Assembly: GCA_964496495.1 (NCBI GenBank)
Contig: CAZBZU010000009.1
Coordinates: 15,515 to 79,514 of the forward strand
Origin: JASBRS01 sp964496495
GTDB taxonomy: Bacteria; Deinococcota; Deinococci; Deinococcales; Trueperaceae
DNA: 64,000 nt
Reading direction: 5' to 3'
Below, in pieces: positions 25,504-34,077 of this stretch (the first letter of the stretch is position 1; each line of letters opens with the position of its first letter). A program made the position numbers and the translations under genes. The notes beneath the pieces were generated by a model that did not search any database, was not told the DNA's origin, and saw only the letters and a list, made by a program, of their open reading frames with translations.

Positions 25504-26705
25504 CCCGCCCTCGCGGCCCCCAGCCCAGCACTCTCTCGCAGGTGCCCCGCGGCCGCCTGTGGGGCGCCGCGATCGGGCTCTTCTACCTCAGCTACCCGCT
25601 GATCGATGTCGTCACCAACCTGCGGGGCGCGGCCATGGCGCTGGCCCTGGCCGCGCTGCTGGTGTTCGTGGCGGCCTACTTCGCCTGCTTCGTGGCTGGC
25701 ATGTTCCTCGTTCGGCGCCGGCGGCTGCTGGCGGTCGCGGGCGTGAGCGTGATGGCGCCGCTGGCCGTGGCGATGCCGTTCGTCTACGGCGAGGCCTGGG
25801 TGGCGTTGTCGTTCTACGTGGCTATCATCCTCGCGGTGGTGCTGCCCAGGCGGCAGGCCGTGTTCGGGATCGGCTGGGTGGCGCTGTTCATCTTCGCTCA
25901 GGTGCTGCTGCTCGGGGCGGCGACGCCCGACGCCTTCCTCAACGCCATCGCGGCCGCCGGCGTGGGCGGCCTCATGCTCGGCTTCATCCACAACCGGCGG
26001 CTGGTGGGCCAGCTCCGCCGGGCCCAGGACGAGGTGGCGCGCCTGGCGGTGGCCGAGGAGCGGCTGCGCATCGCGCGCGACCTCCACGACCTGCTCGGTC
26101 ACACACTGTCGCTGGTGGCGCTCAAGAGCGAGCTCGCCCAGCGCCTCTCGGAATCCGACCCCAAGGGCGCCGCGCGCGAGATCGCCGACGTGGAGAGCGT
26201 GGCCCGCAAGGCCCTGGCGGAGGTGCGCGAGGCGGTCACCGGATACCGCCGCCAGGGGCTCGAGGTCGAGCTCGACGGGGCCCGCTCCACGCTGGCGGCG
26301 GCCGGCGTGGAGGCGGTGGTGCGAGCCTCGGCCGAGCCGCTACCGCCCGCCGTCGACGAGCTGTTCGCCTGGGCCGTGCGGGAGGCCGTTACCAACGTCG
26401 TCCGGCACGCCGGGGCGAAGCGCTGCGAGATCGCCACGGACCGCGCGCGCGGGTCCTTCCGTCTGCGGGTGGTCGACGACGGTGCCGGCGCGGCCGCCGG
26501 TGCGGCGAGCCGCGACGCGGGGGGTAGCGGGCTGGCGGGCCTGGCCGAGCGGGCCGCCGAGGCGGGGGGCAGCCTGCGCCACGGGCGCGGGCCCGGGGGC
26601 GGGTTCGAGCTCGAGCTGCGCGTGCCGATTCCCGAGCCGGCGGCCACCAAGGATGACGCGGGCGCGACCGGCCGCGCCAGCGCTCACCTCACACGCGCGC
26701 CGTAG
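25500..26705 (+). CDS. Sensor histidine kinase, DesK/NarL-partner type (HisKA_3)
   Basis: This codes for 401 residues. The N-terminal 170 residues hold about six membrane spans as a sensor. RIARDLHDLLGHTLSLVALK near residue 190 contains the phospho-accepting His of the HisKA_3 domain. AVREAVTNVVRHAGA is the N box, VVDDGAG the G1 box and GSGLAGLAERAAEAGG the G2 region of the ATPase domain. Such kinases pair with NarL-type response regulators. None follows: the next gene is convergent and its end overlaps by 22 bases. The coupling to the ABC exporter suggests that it senses membrane state or the exported compound. Confidence 0.9.
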   Translation: MTRPRGPQPSTLSQVPRGRLWGAAIGLFYLSYPLIDVVTNLRGAAMALALAALLVFVAAYFACFVAGMFLVRRRRLLAVAGVSVMAPLAVAMPFVYGEAWVALSFYVAIILAVVLPRRQAVFGIGWVALFIFAQVLLLGAATPDAFLNAIAAAGVGGLMLGFIHNRRLVGQLRRAQDEVARLAVAEERLRIARDLHDLLGHTLSLVALKSELAQRLSESDPKGAAREIADVESVARKALAEVREAVTGYRRQGLEVELDGARSTLAAAGVEAVVRASAEPLPPAVDELFAWAVREAVTNVVRHAGAKRCEIATDRARGSFRLRVVDDGAGAAAGAASRDAGGSGLAGLAERAAEAGGSLRHGRGPGGGFELELRVPIPEPAATKDDAGATGRASAHLTRAP

Positions 26706-27010
26706 GCGTTCGGCCCCTGGCTTCCCGGCACCAGCAGCAGCACCACGCCCAGCACCACGTTGGCGTACGGCACGAACGCCAGCAGGTACCACCAGCCGGT
26801 GCGGCCCAGGTCGTGCAGGCGCCGGACGCCGTAGGAGACGGTGCCGACGAAGAACACCAGCATCAGCACGATGTAGAGGCCGAGCGCGCCGCGCGAGCCC
26901 CCGGCCAGCACGGTCACCAGGAAGATCACCAGGGCCCAGATGATGCCGTAGCCGAAGTACTGCAGCCGGCCGATGCGACCATCGAACCTGAACGGGTTGA
27001 ACTCCTCCAT
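26684..27010 (-). CDS. DUF805 membrane protein
   Basis: This codes for 108 residues. RFDGRIGRLQYFGYGIIW at the N-terminus and VRRLHDLGRTGWWYLL near residue 63 are the two fixed motifs of the DUF805 family, with four membrane spans. Its function is not established. GAAGGAGG precedes the ATG. The 3' end overlaps that of the histidine kinase gene on the other strand by 22 bases. Confidence 0.92.
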   Translation of the reverse strand: MEEFNPFRFDGRIGRLQYFGYGIIWALVIFLVTVLAGGSRGALGLYIVLMLVFFVGTVSYGVRRLHDLGRTGWWYLLAFVPYANVVLGVVLLLVPGSQGPNAYGARVR

Positions 27011-27311
27011 GGTCCCTCCTTCGCGGCGTTCTCACGATCACACGCCGTGCGGGGCCCGGGGCACAGTGGTGGCGTTCACATGCGCGGCGGGGCCGGGCCG
27101 CACCCGACCGGGCCGGCCGCCGTTCGCGCGGCGCCGGGGCCTGGGTGCGCGCCGCTAGCGCGAGGGCGGCGCGGCCCGCTATCGTGGTGAGAGGCCGGCG
27201 CGCGGGAGCGCACGGCCGCCACGCTAGCGAGCGCCGGTCGCGGCCGAAGACAGAGGCGGCCCCGGCGTCCCACCCCACCCCGCCCACTCGCCCGAAGAGG
27301 TGCCTCGACTG
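27011..27311. other. Intergenic between divergent genes, no gene seen
   Basis: These 301 bases between DUF805 and nhaB must hold both promoters. I could not assign a clear promoter and see no repeat or RNA gene. Confidence 0.5.
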
Positions 27312-28823
27312 ATGGGTTCAAGACTCGCTCGCGCGCTCGGCCAGGGCTTCCTGGGCCGCTCGCCTCGCTGGTACAAGCTCACCATCGTGGCGTTCCTGAT
27401 CGTCGACCCGCTCATCTTCTTCCTCGGAGGGCCGCACGCCGGCTTCGTGGCCGGCTGGGCGGTGCTGGTGGAGTTCATCTTCACGCTGGTCATGGCGCTG
27501 CGGTGCTACCCGCTGCAGCCCGGCGGCCTGCTCGCCATCGAGGCGATCGCCATCGGCATGACGAGCCCCGATGCGGTCTACCAGGAGGCGCTCACCAACT
27601 TCCCGGTGATCCTGCTGCTGGTCTTCATGGTGGCGGGCATCACCTTCCTGCGCGACATGCTCCTGTTCGTGTTCACCAGGTTGCTGATCGGGATCCGCTC
27701 GAAGGTGCTGCTGTCGCTGGCGTTCATGTTCGCCGCGGCCTTCCTGTCGGCGTTCCTGGACGCCCTGACAGTGGCGGCGGTCATCATCACCGTGGCGCTG
27801 GGCTTCTACGGCGTGTACCACAAGGTGGCGTCGGGCAAGGGCTTCGACGACGAGCACGATCACCGTGACGACACTCTGGTGCACGACTTCCGCGAGGGCG
27901 ACCTGGCTCGCTTCCGGGCGTTCCTCCGCAGCCTGATGATGCACTCGGTGGTCGGCACCGCTCTGGGCGGAGTGACCACCATGGTGGGGGAGCCGCAGAA
28001 CCTGCTGATCGCACGCATGGCCGGCTGGAGCTTCGGGCAGTTCTTCACGGAGGTGGCGCCGGTATCGATCCCCGTGGTGGTGGTGGGCCTGCTCGCTTGC
28101 GTGGTGCTCGAGCGCGCGGGCCGGTTCGGCTACGGGCAGGAGCTGCCGGGCTCGGTGCGGGAGATACTCGAGGACTTCGAGCGGCGCGAGTCCACCCGGC
28201 GCGACGGCGCCGGCGTGCTGCGCATCGTGGTGCAGGCCGTGGTCGCGGTGCTCCTCATCGCCGGGCTGGCGTTCCATGTCGCCGAGGTGGGCCTGATCGG
28301 CCTGGCGGTGATCATCGTGGCGACGGCGTTCACCGGCATCACCGAGGAGAGCCGTTTGGGCCACGCCTTCCACGAGGCGCTGCCGTTCACGGCGCTGCTG
28401 GTGGTGTTCTTCGCGGTGGTAGCGGTCATCCACGAGCAGCACCTGTTCGCGCCCGTGCTCGATCTGGTGCTGTCGTTCACCGGCCGCGCTCAGCTGGCGG
28501 TGATGTTCGGCGCCAGCGGCGTGCTCTCGATGATCAGCGACAACGTCTTCGTGGCCACCGTCTACGTCAGCGGCATCAAGTCCGCGCTCGAGTCCGGCCT
28601 CATCTCGACCGCGCAGTTCAACAACCTGGCGGTGACGATCAACACCTCCACCAACATTCCCAGCGTCGCCACCCCCAACGGTCAGGTGGCTTTCCTGTTC
28701 CTGCTCACCTCGGGGCTGGCTCCGCTCATCCGGCTCGGCTACGGCCGCATGGTGTGGATGGCGCTGCCGTACACGGTGGTGCTGTCCATCACCGCACTGG
28801 CGGCGAAGCTCACGCTGCTGTAG
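27312..28823 (+). CDS. nhaB: Na+/H+ antiporter NhaB
   Basis: This codes for 503 residues, the usual NhaB length, with about a dozen spans. The match to the E. coli and Vibrio protein as I recall it runs end to end: FLGRSPRWYKLTIVAFLIV at the N-terminus, PGGLLAIEAIAIGMTS, LLSLAFMFAAAFLSAFLDAL, and TNIPSVATPNGQVAFLFLL near the C-terminus. It expels Na+ in exchange for protons across the cytoplasmic membrane. The ATG at 27312 aligns with the E. coli start; a GTG at 27300 is the alternative. NhaB is best known from gammaproteobacteria, so gene transfer is possible here. Confidence 0.93.
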   Translation: MGSRLARALGQGFLGRSPRWYKLTIVAFLIVDPLIFFLGGPHAGFVAGWAVLVEFIFTLVMALRCYPLQPGGLLAIEAIAIGMTSPDAVYQEALTNFPVILLLVFMVAGITFLRDMLLFVFTRLLIGIRSKVLLSLAFMFAAAFLSAFLDALTVAAVIITVALGFYGVYHKVASGKGFDDEHDHRDDTLVHDFREGDLARFRAFLRSLMMHSVVGTALGGVTTMVGEPQNLLIARMAGWSFGQFFTEVAPVSIPVVVVGLLACVVLERAGRFGYGQELPGSVREILEDFERRESTRRDGAGVLRIVVQAVVAVLLIAGLAFHVAEVGLIGLAVIIVATAFTGITEESRLGHAFHEALPFTALLVVFFAVVAVIHEQHLFAPVLDLVLSFTGRAQLAVMFGASGVLSMISDNVFVATVYVSGIKSALESGLISTAQFNNLAVTINTSTNIPSVATPNGQVAFLFLLTSGLAPLIRLGYGRMVWMALPYTVVLSITALAAKLTLL

Positions 28824-28855
28824 CTGCCGCCCCGGTCGGAGAGCCTATCGCTTCG

Positions 28856-29656
28856 TCAGGCTCGCCCGAACCACTCGGCCAGCGGCAGCCGCGCGGCGAG
28901 CGCGGAGAAGTCGCCGCGGTCGCGGATCGCCGTCGCCGCCTCGGCCATCGCCCAGGCTGCCACCCAGGTGAGCGCGCCGCCGACGCTTACGCGCTGCGCG
29001 CCCGCGGTGACGAGATCCGCGAACGACAGCGCGGGCCGCGCCAGCACGTTCACGGGCCGCGACACGGCGGCGCAGAGCTCGCGGATCTGCTCGATGTCGG
29101 CCAACCCCGGAGCGTAGAGCACGTCGGCGCCGGCAGCCTCGAAGGCCTGCAGGCGGGCGATGGTGTCGTCGAGGTCGGGGTTGCCGTGCAGGTGGTTCTC
29201 GGCCCGGGCGGTCAGGGTGAACGGGAACGGCAGCGCGCGAGCCGCCTCCACCGCCGCGGCGACGCGTTCGGCTGCCCGATCGCGGGCGTAGAGGCTGCGC
29301 GTGGCGCCGTCCCAGTCCTCGATCGAGCCTCCCACGGCGCCGCTCGCGGCGATGCGGACGACGGCCGCCGCGGCCTGCGCGGGGTCGGCCCCGTAGCCGT
29401 TCTCCAGGTCCGCGCTGACCGGCAGGTCGGTAGCGCGAGACAGGAGCTCCACGTGGGCCGCCACCTCGTCCAGGGTGGCGGAACCGTCGAGGCGCCCGAG
29501 GCTGAAGGCGAAGCCGGAGCTGGTAGTGGCCAGCGCGCGGAACCCGAGCGCCTCCAGCACGCGCGCGGAGCCGGCGTCCCAGGGGTTGGGGATCACGAAC
29601 GGCTCGCCGGCGTGAAGCGCGCGGAACGCCTCGGCCTTCTCTCGTTGGCTGCTCAT
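28856..29656 (-). CDS. Isocitrate lyase/PEP mutase family protein
   Basis: This codes for 266 residues. FVIPNPWDAGSARVLEALGF at the N-terminus, VSADLENGYG near residue 85 (metal-binding Asp/Glu) and GSIEDWDG near 115 are the hallmarks of the ICL/PEP-mutase superfamily of alpha/beta barrels. The family includes PEP mutase, oxaloacetate hydrolase and 2-methylisocitrate lyase. The K-K-C-G-H loop of true isocitrate lyases is absent, so it is one of the smaller C-C bond lyases or hydrolases, exact reaction unknown. GGAGGG precedes the ATG at 29656; the upstream frame is noise. Confidence 0.85.
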   Translation of the reverse strand: MSSQREKAEAFRALHAGEPFVIPNPWDAGSARVLEALGFRALATTSSGFAFSLGRLDGSATLDEVAAHVELLSRATDLPVSADLENGYGADPAQAAAAVVRIAASGAVGGSIEDWDGATRSLYARDRAAERVAAAVEAARALPFPFTLTARAENHLHGNPDLDDTIARLQAFEAAGADVLYAPGLADIEQIRELCAAVSRPVNVLARPALSFADLVTAGAQRVSVGGALTWVAAWAMAEAATAIRDRGDFSALAARLPLAEWFGRA

Positions 29657-29774
29657 GGGCCCTCCGATCGATCGGTCACGGCGACGTCCCGCCGCGCCCC
29701 TACCAGCCCTGCCGCTGGCGCAGGCGGGCTCGGGCGTGCGGTTCCCGCCATGGTAGTCGATGGCGGCCGCCCGG

Positions 29775-29803
29775 CTGACGGGCGTGCCGTCGACCACTAT
29801 GCT
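29775..29803 (+). promoter_or_regulatory. Promoter of the methyltransferase gene
   Basis: CTGACG at 29775-29780 and TATGCT at 29798-29803 have a 17-base spacer. The -10 ends 6 bases before the GTG at 29810, so the transcript would begin at or next to the start codon. Confidence 0.6.
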
Positions 29804-29809
29804 GTCGAG

Positions 29810-30454
29810 GTGGAAGATCGCGAGCGCATGTTCGACGCCTGGGCGCCCAGCTACGACGAGGAGGTCTCGGCCAACGCCGGGTTCCCGTTCGAGGGCTACG
29901 ACCGCACCCTGGCCGAGGTGGAGAGGCTGGCAGACGTCCCGTCCCCTGCCCGCATCCTGGAGATCGGCGTCGGCACCGGCACCTTGACCGCGCGGCTGGC
30001 GCGGCCGGGACGCGAGCTGGTCGGGGTGGACTTCTCGGCCGCCATGCTGACCAGAGCGCGCCAGAGGGCGCCGGACGCGCGGCTGCTACGGGTGGACGTG
30101 CTGGGCGCCTGGCCGCGGGAGCTGGATGGCCAGCGGTTCGACAGGATCGTGTCGACGTACGCCTTCCACGAGTTCCCCGACGAGCGCAAGCTGGCGCTGC
30201 TGCGCGCCCTGCGCACGTCACGGCTTGCGCCCAGCGGTGCGGTGGTGATCGGCGACATCGCCTTCGCCTCGGTTACCGAGCGCGAGCGCCAGCGCGCCAG
30301 GTGGCGCGACGTGTGGGACGACGAGGACTACTGGATCGTCGACGACATCGTTCCCCGGCTCCGCGCCGACGGGTGGCACGTCGACTTCAGGCCGACGTCG
30401 TTCTGCGCGGGTGTGTTCGCATTCACGCATGCGGCTGGGGGCGAGGGTAGCTAG
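29810..30454 (+). CDS. Class I SAM-dependent methyltransferase
   Basis: This codes for 214 residues. MFDAWAPSYDEEV near the N-terminus followed by ILEIGVGTGTLTARLA (motif I, the SAM-binding Gly loop), VGVDFSAAMLTRAR and RIVSTYAFHEFPDERK place it with YrrT/UbiE-like small-molecule methyltransferases. A GTG at 29810 is chosen because the -10 box lies 6 bases upstream; the ATG at 29828 is an alternative that would still keep the whole fold. The substrate is unknown. It is monocistronic. Confidence 0.85.
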   Translation: MEDRERMFDAWAPSYDEEVSANAGFPFEGYDRTLAEVERLADVPSPARILEIGVGTGTLTARLARPGRELVGVDFSAAMLTRARQRAPDARLLRVDVLGAWPRELDGQRFDRIVSTYAFHEFPDERKLALLRALRTSRLAPSGAVVIGDIAFASVTERERQRARWRDVWDDEDYWIVDDIVPRLRADGWHVDFRPTSFCAGVFAFTHAAGGEGS

Positions 30455-30609
30455 CTGCCTGCCGGCTCGCCGGCGTGCCCACCGATGCGGTAACACAGCG
30501 GCCGTCTCGCTGGCGGTGCGCCACGCCGCAGCCCAGCCGCACCTTGCACACCACTCCAGCGGGCACGCCGCCGCGTAGAGTGAGTGGGTTGCCCGAGGCC
30601 CTCCGACCC

Positions 30610-31845
30610 ATGCCGCGCTTCTCCACCCGCACCCTGCTCACGGCTCTCGCCTTCCTGGCCTTCGTCGGCCTCGGCCTGCCGGAGGGCCTGCGCGGCGTGG
30701 CGTGGCCGTCGATCCGCGCCGGCTTCGGCGTTCCCATCGACGCGCTCGGGGTGCTCGTCGGCTTCACCACCGCGGGCTACCTCGCCTCCAGCTTCCTGAG
30801 CGGCTGGATCCTCCGCGCCGTGCCCCTCGGCACAGTGCTGTCGCTGTCGACGACGGCTGCCGCGGTCGGCCTGCTCGGCTACGCGCTGGCGCCCCTGTGG
30901 TGGCTCATGGTCGTGCTCTCGTTCCTCGCCGGCCTGGGCGGAGGAGCGGTGGATGCGGGCCTGAACGCCTACGGCTCTACCCACTTCACGCCACGCATCC
31001 TCAACTGGCTGCATGCGTTCTTCGGGCTCGGCACCACCCTCGGACCGATGATCGCCACCGCGGTGCTACAGGCGGGGCTCGCCTGGCGCTGGAGCTACGG
31101 CGTGGTGGGAGCGGCGCAGGCACTGCTGGCCGTGGCGCTGTTCGCGACGCGCGGGCGCTGGGGCGAGGTGCCGGCGCTCGATTCCGAGGGGGTCGCGCCG
31201 ACGCTCGCCGCGCGCGCACGCCTCACCCTGGTGCGCCCGGTCGTGTGGCTGGGCATGGCGGTCTTCTTCCTCTACGTGGGGATGGAGTCCGGGCTGGGGG
31301 CGTGGAGCTACTCCCTGCTCACGCTCGGGCGAGGCGTGCCCGAGGCGACGGCGGGCCTCGTCGTGGGCTTGTACTGGGGCAGCCTCATGGTCGGGCGCGT
31401 GCTCTTCGGCATCGTCGCGGACCGCGTGGCGCTGGTGGCGGCCCTGCGGCTGTGCCTGCTCGCGGTGATCGGCGGCGCCCTGCTGTTCTGGCTGGATCCG
31501 AGCCGCGCGCTCTCCTTCGCCGGCCTGCTGGTCGTGGGGCTGGCCCAGGCGCCGATCTTCGCCTCGCTCGTCAGCCTCACGCCGCCGAGGGTGGGCGCGG
31601 CGCACGCCGACAGCGCCATCGGCTTCCAGGTCGCGGCCGGCGGCCTGGGCGGCGCCATCATCACGGGCGTCGTCGGCGTCCTCGCGCGAGCGGCCGGGCT
31701 GGAGGCGGTGGGCCTGGCCTTCGTCACGCTCGCGCTGGCGCTGCTGGCTTGCTACGAGCTGGTTGCGCGCGCGACGCCGAAGGCGCGCCGCTGGGTCGGC
31801 GGCGGATCCGCCGCGTCCCCGCCGCCCGGGGCCGCCTCTGGCTGA
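30610..31845 (+). CDS. MFS transporter (FucP/FHS-like sugar or drug carrier)
   Basis: This codes for 411 residues with twelve predicted spans in two halves. AFVGLGLPEGLRGVAWPSI in helix 1, GGGAVDAGLNAYGSTHF in helix 4 and NWLHAFFGLGTTLGPMI in helix 5 match the small MFS group that includes YfkF/FHS-type carriers. The ligand and direction cannot be stated. The ATG at 30610 starts just before helix 1. It is followed after 19 bases by the convergent permease gene at 31865. Confidence 0.85.
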   Translation: MPRFSTRTLLTALAFLAFVGLGLPEGLRGVAWPSIRAGFGVPIDALGVLVGFTTAGYLASSFLSGWILRAVPLGTVLSLSTTAAAVGLLGYALAPLWWLMVVLSFLAGLGGGAVDAGLNAYGSTHFTPRILNWLHAFFGLGTTLGPMIATAVLQAGLAWRWSYGVVGAAQALLAVALFATRGRWGEVPALDSEGVAPTLAARARLTLVRPVVWLGMAVFFLYVGMESGLGAWSYSLLTLGRGVPEATAGLVVGLYWGSLMVGRVLFGIVADRVALVAALRLCLLAVIGGALLFWLDPSRALSFAGLLVVGLAQAPIFASLVSLTPPRVGAAHADSAIGFQVAAGGLGGAIITGVVGVLARAAGLEAVGLAFVTLALALLACYELVARATPKARRWVGGGSAASPPPGAASG

Positions 31846-31864
31846 TGTGGCGCGGGCCGCTCGG

Positions 31865-33025
31865 CTAGCCGGCCGCGCTGCGCGTACGGCGGGGCAGCCA
31901 GGTCGCGGCGAGCGTGACGAGCAGGCTCACCACCAGGACGAGCCAGAGGCTGCCGGTGGTCGACGCGGGGACGTGCTCTCCTGCCAGGACGTGCAGCAGC
32001 GTTCGCGCGCCGTACGGGCCGGGCGTGAAGCGCGCCAGCCAGTCGTAGAAGCCCGGAAGCAGCGCCTGCGGCATGATCACGCCCGCCACGATGATCTGGA
32101 AGGGCAGTGCGACGGCCGCCAGCACGATGCCCAACCTGCCCAGCAGACGCACCAGCGCCGCCACGAACAGCAGCATCGCCCAGTAGGCGACGGCGAGCGC
32201 CCACCACGACGCCACCGCGCCCAGGGGCAGGGTCTGCCCGAAGAGCGCGAGCAGGCCGAGGGTCACCACCGGCAGAACCGCCGCGACGATCACCATGGTG
32301 AGCTGCAGCCCCACGAAGACCGCCCAGCGGCCCTCCGTGGCAGGGGTGAGCCACAGCAGCGCCACGGCGCCCACCGCGCCGCCGAAGCCGAGGAGGATGA
32401 CGAACAGCGGCACGATCGCCTGGAGCGGGTTCGCGGTCGCGGCGGCGGCTCCCAGATCTGCCGTGACGGGGGAGCGGGGGAGCGACTGGATGGCTCCTTC
32501 CAGGTTGGTAGCGATCTGCTGGGCAGCCTGGGCGGGGAGCGGGGTGTTGCGCAGGCCGGCCGAGGCTCCCTGTGCGATCGCGTGCTGCGCGTTGGCGAAG
32601 GCCACGGTATTGAGCTGCTCGGTCATCGACTGGGCGACCTGCGTCATCAGCTGCTTGGTCATCAACGCAGCCGCCGGGTCGATCTCGTAGCGCACGCTGG
32701 CGTGGCCCGCCTGGAGGGACGACGTGAAGTCCGCCGGGAAGGCCACCACCATCTGCGCGCTGCCGCCTGAAAGGGTCGCCTCGGCCTCGGCCAGGGATGC
32801 GGGCCGGTCGACGGTGAAGGGCAGCTTGGCAGCGACCTGGTCGGCTATCTGCCGTCCCATCCCCGGGTCGGCGCTGACGATGGCGATGTGCAGCCTGTGG
32901 ACGCGCCCCTCCGAGCCCTGGACGGCGGGCAGCATGATCAGGAAGAACGCGAGCTGCACCACGATGGGCAGGGCGATCGCCAGCCACACCCGGGGCCGGC
33001 TTAGGTAGCTGAAGACTTGTGTCAT
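31865..33025 (-). CDS. ABC-2 permease-family membrane protein (YhgE/Pip-like)
   Basis: This codes for 386 residues. One N-terminal span is followed by about 190 residues outside the membrane (SADPGMGRQIADQVAAK, then LNTVAFANAQ), and then five spans at the C-terminus with VIMPQALLPGFYDWLARFTPG. This is the layout of the ABC-2 'YhgE' and related exporter permeases. No ATPase gene is adjacent. It lies 24 bases downstream of the TetR gene, with AGGAGGGG before its ATG, so the two are one operon, and the TetR protein presumably controls this efflux component. Confidence 0.82.
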   Translation of the reverse strand: MTQVFSYLSRPRVWLAIALPIVVQLAFFLIMLPAVQGSEGRVHRLHIAIVSADPGMGRQIADQVAAKLPFTVDRPASLAEAEATLSGGSAQMVVAFPADFTSSLQAGHASVRYEIDPAAALMTKQLMTQVAQSMTEQLNTVAFANAQHAIAQGASAGLRNTPLPAQAAQQIATNLEGAIQSLPRSPVTADLGAAAATANPLQAIVPLFVILLGFGGAVGAVALLWLTPATEGRWAVFVGLQLTMVIVAAVLPVVTLGLLALFGQTLPLGAVASWWALAVAYWAMLLFVAALVRLLGRLGIVLAAVALPFQIIVAGVIMPQALLPGFYDWLARFTPGPYGARTLLHVLAGEHVPASTTGSLWLVLVVSLLVTLAATWLPRRTRSAAG

Positions 33026-33049
33026 GGTCCCCTCCTGGGGTCGACGGGC

Positions 33050-33706
33050 TCAGGCACCGTCGACGCCCTTCCTGGCCTTGAGGCCGAGGTAGAGCACGTC
33101 GAAGACGGCGCGCTTGCGCTCCTCCACGAAGCGCGCCCTGTCGAAGCCGTCGTCCGGGCGAACGCTCCCGGCGATACCCCGGACGATCGGCTCGGCGAGG
33201 AAGAAGTACAGGCAGCTCGCAACCAGCGTCACCAGGAACTGGAGTGGGTCGGTCGCCACGATCCGCCCGGCCTGGTGCTCGCTCCGGAGGAGCGCGCCCA
33301 TCCGCTGAGGGAACGACACCTCCGGCCCGGTCAGGGTCGCCGTCAGCGCTTCGGCGCCGACGCTGCCGCCATGGCTGATCTCCTGCATGACGAACATGGC
33401 CACGTGCGGGTTGGCCGCGACGTAGTCCATGAACACCGAGATGAAGCGGCGGAGCGTCTCCTCGAAGGAGGCCGAGGTGGACAGCGCGGCGTCGACCTGC
33501 CCCACGAGCTCGGCGGTTGCCCTGGCGAGGACGCGGCGGTAGAGGGCGTCCTTGGACCTGAAGTAGTAGTGCAGCGACGCCTTGCTGACGCCGGCGCGGT
33601 CGGCGATCAGCTGCATGCGGGCACCCCCGTAGCCGCGCTCCGTGAACACCGCCTCGGCCGCTTCGAGGATCTGCTCCTCTCTCGGCATCTCCGCGTTGTC
33701 GGTCAT
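33050..33706 (-). CDS. TetR-family transcriptional regulator
   Basis: This codes for 218 residues. ILEAAEAVFTERGYGGARMQLIADRAGVS and SLHYYFRSKDALYRRV form the TetR DNA-binding domain. FVMQEISHGG and the helical C-terminus resemble the TetR_C domain of solvent- or antibiotic-responsive members. It is the first gene of a two-gene operon with the permease, and its promoter contains two palindromes that look like its own operators. Confidence 0.93.
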   Translation of the reverse strand: MTDNAEMPREEQILEAAEAVFTERGYGGARMQLIADRAGVSKASLHYYFRSKDALYRRVLARATAELVGQVDAALSTSASFEETLRRFISVFMDYVAANPHVAMFVMQEISHGGSVGAEALTATLTGPEVSFPQRMGALLRSEHQAGRIVATDPLQFLVTLVASCLYFFLAEPIVRGIAGSVRPDDGFDRARFVEERKRAVFDVLYLGLKARKGVDGA

Positions 33707-33725
33707 GCTGCGTCCTCTCGATGGG

Positions 33726-33767
33726 TTGACCAGACGGTCTGACTATATGGTTTGACCAAACGGTCAA
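33726..33767 (-). promoter_or_regulatory. Promoter with two TetR operators
   Basis: A perfect palindrome TTGACC-AAAC-GGTCAA lies at 33752-33767 and a near copy TTGACC-AGAC-GGTCTG at 33726-33741, with centres 26 bases apart. Between them, on the minus strand, TATAGT (33747-33742) is the likely -10 box of the tetR operon. Binding of the repressor would block both sides of the promoter. Confidence 0.75.
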
Positions 33768-33826
33768 GTCCTGTCGCCCTAGCCTAGCCGCCGGTGCGAC
33801 CGCCGTCAAGGGCCACCCGCGGGCAG

Positions 33827-34022
33827 GGGGCGACGTGCCAGGGGCGACGTNNNNNNNNNNNNNNNNNNNNNNNNNNNNNNNNNNNNNNNNNNNNNNNNNN
33901 NNNNNNNNNNNNNNNNNNNNNNNNNNNNNNNNNNNNNNNNNNNNNNNNNNGGGGCGACGTGCCAGGGGCGACGTCCCGGCGGCGACCCGTCGGCGACCCG
34001 TCGGCGACGGCCCGCCGCCGAC
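33827..34022. repeat. 14-bp tandem repeat and GC-rich array with an assembly gap
   Basis: GGGGCGACGTGCCA is present at 33827-33840 and partly at 33841-33850 before the gap, and again from 33951 after it. An 11-base unit GGCGACCCGTC follows near 33979-34000. Bases 34002-34022 match 2361-2381 at 20 of 21 positions. No gene is visible in 33768-34077. Confidence 0.85.
33851..33950. other. Assembly gap (100 N)
   Basis: This is exactly 100 unknown bases within the 14-bp repeat. Both sides of the gap end in the same unit, so only the copy number may be missing. Confidence 0.99.
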
Positions 34023-34077
34023 AGGCAGCAGGAGCCGGCTTGACAAGGCGTGGTAGATCGTCGAGCCTTGACAGCGG

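Noticed and set aside
28097..30454. A 785-codon plus-strand frame running from inside nhaB into the methyltransferase
   Set aside because: Only its last 214 codons are real (methyltransferase). The rest is an out-of-frame shadow of nhaB and the antisense of the ICL/PEP-mutase gene.
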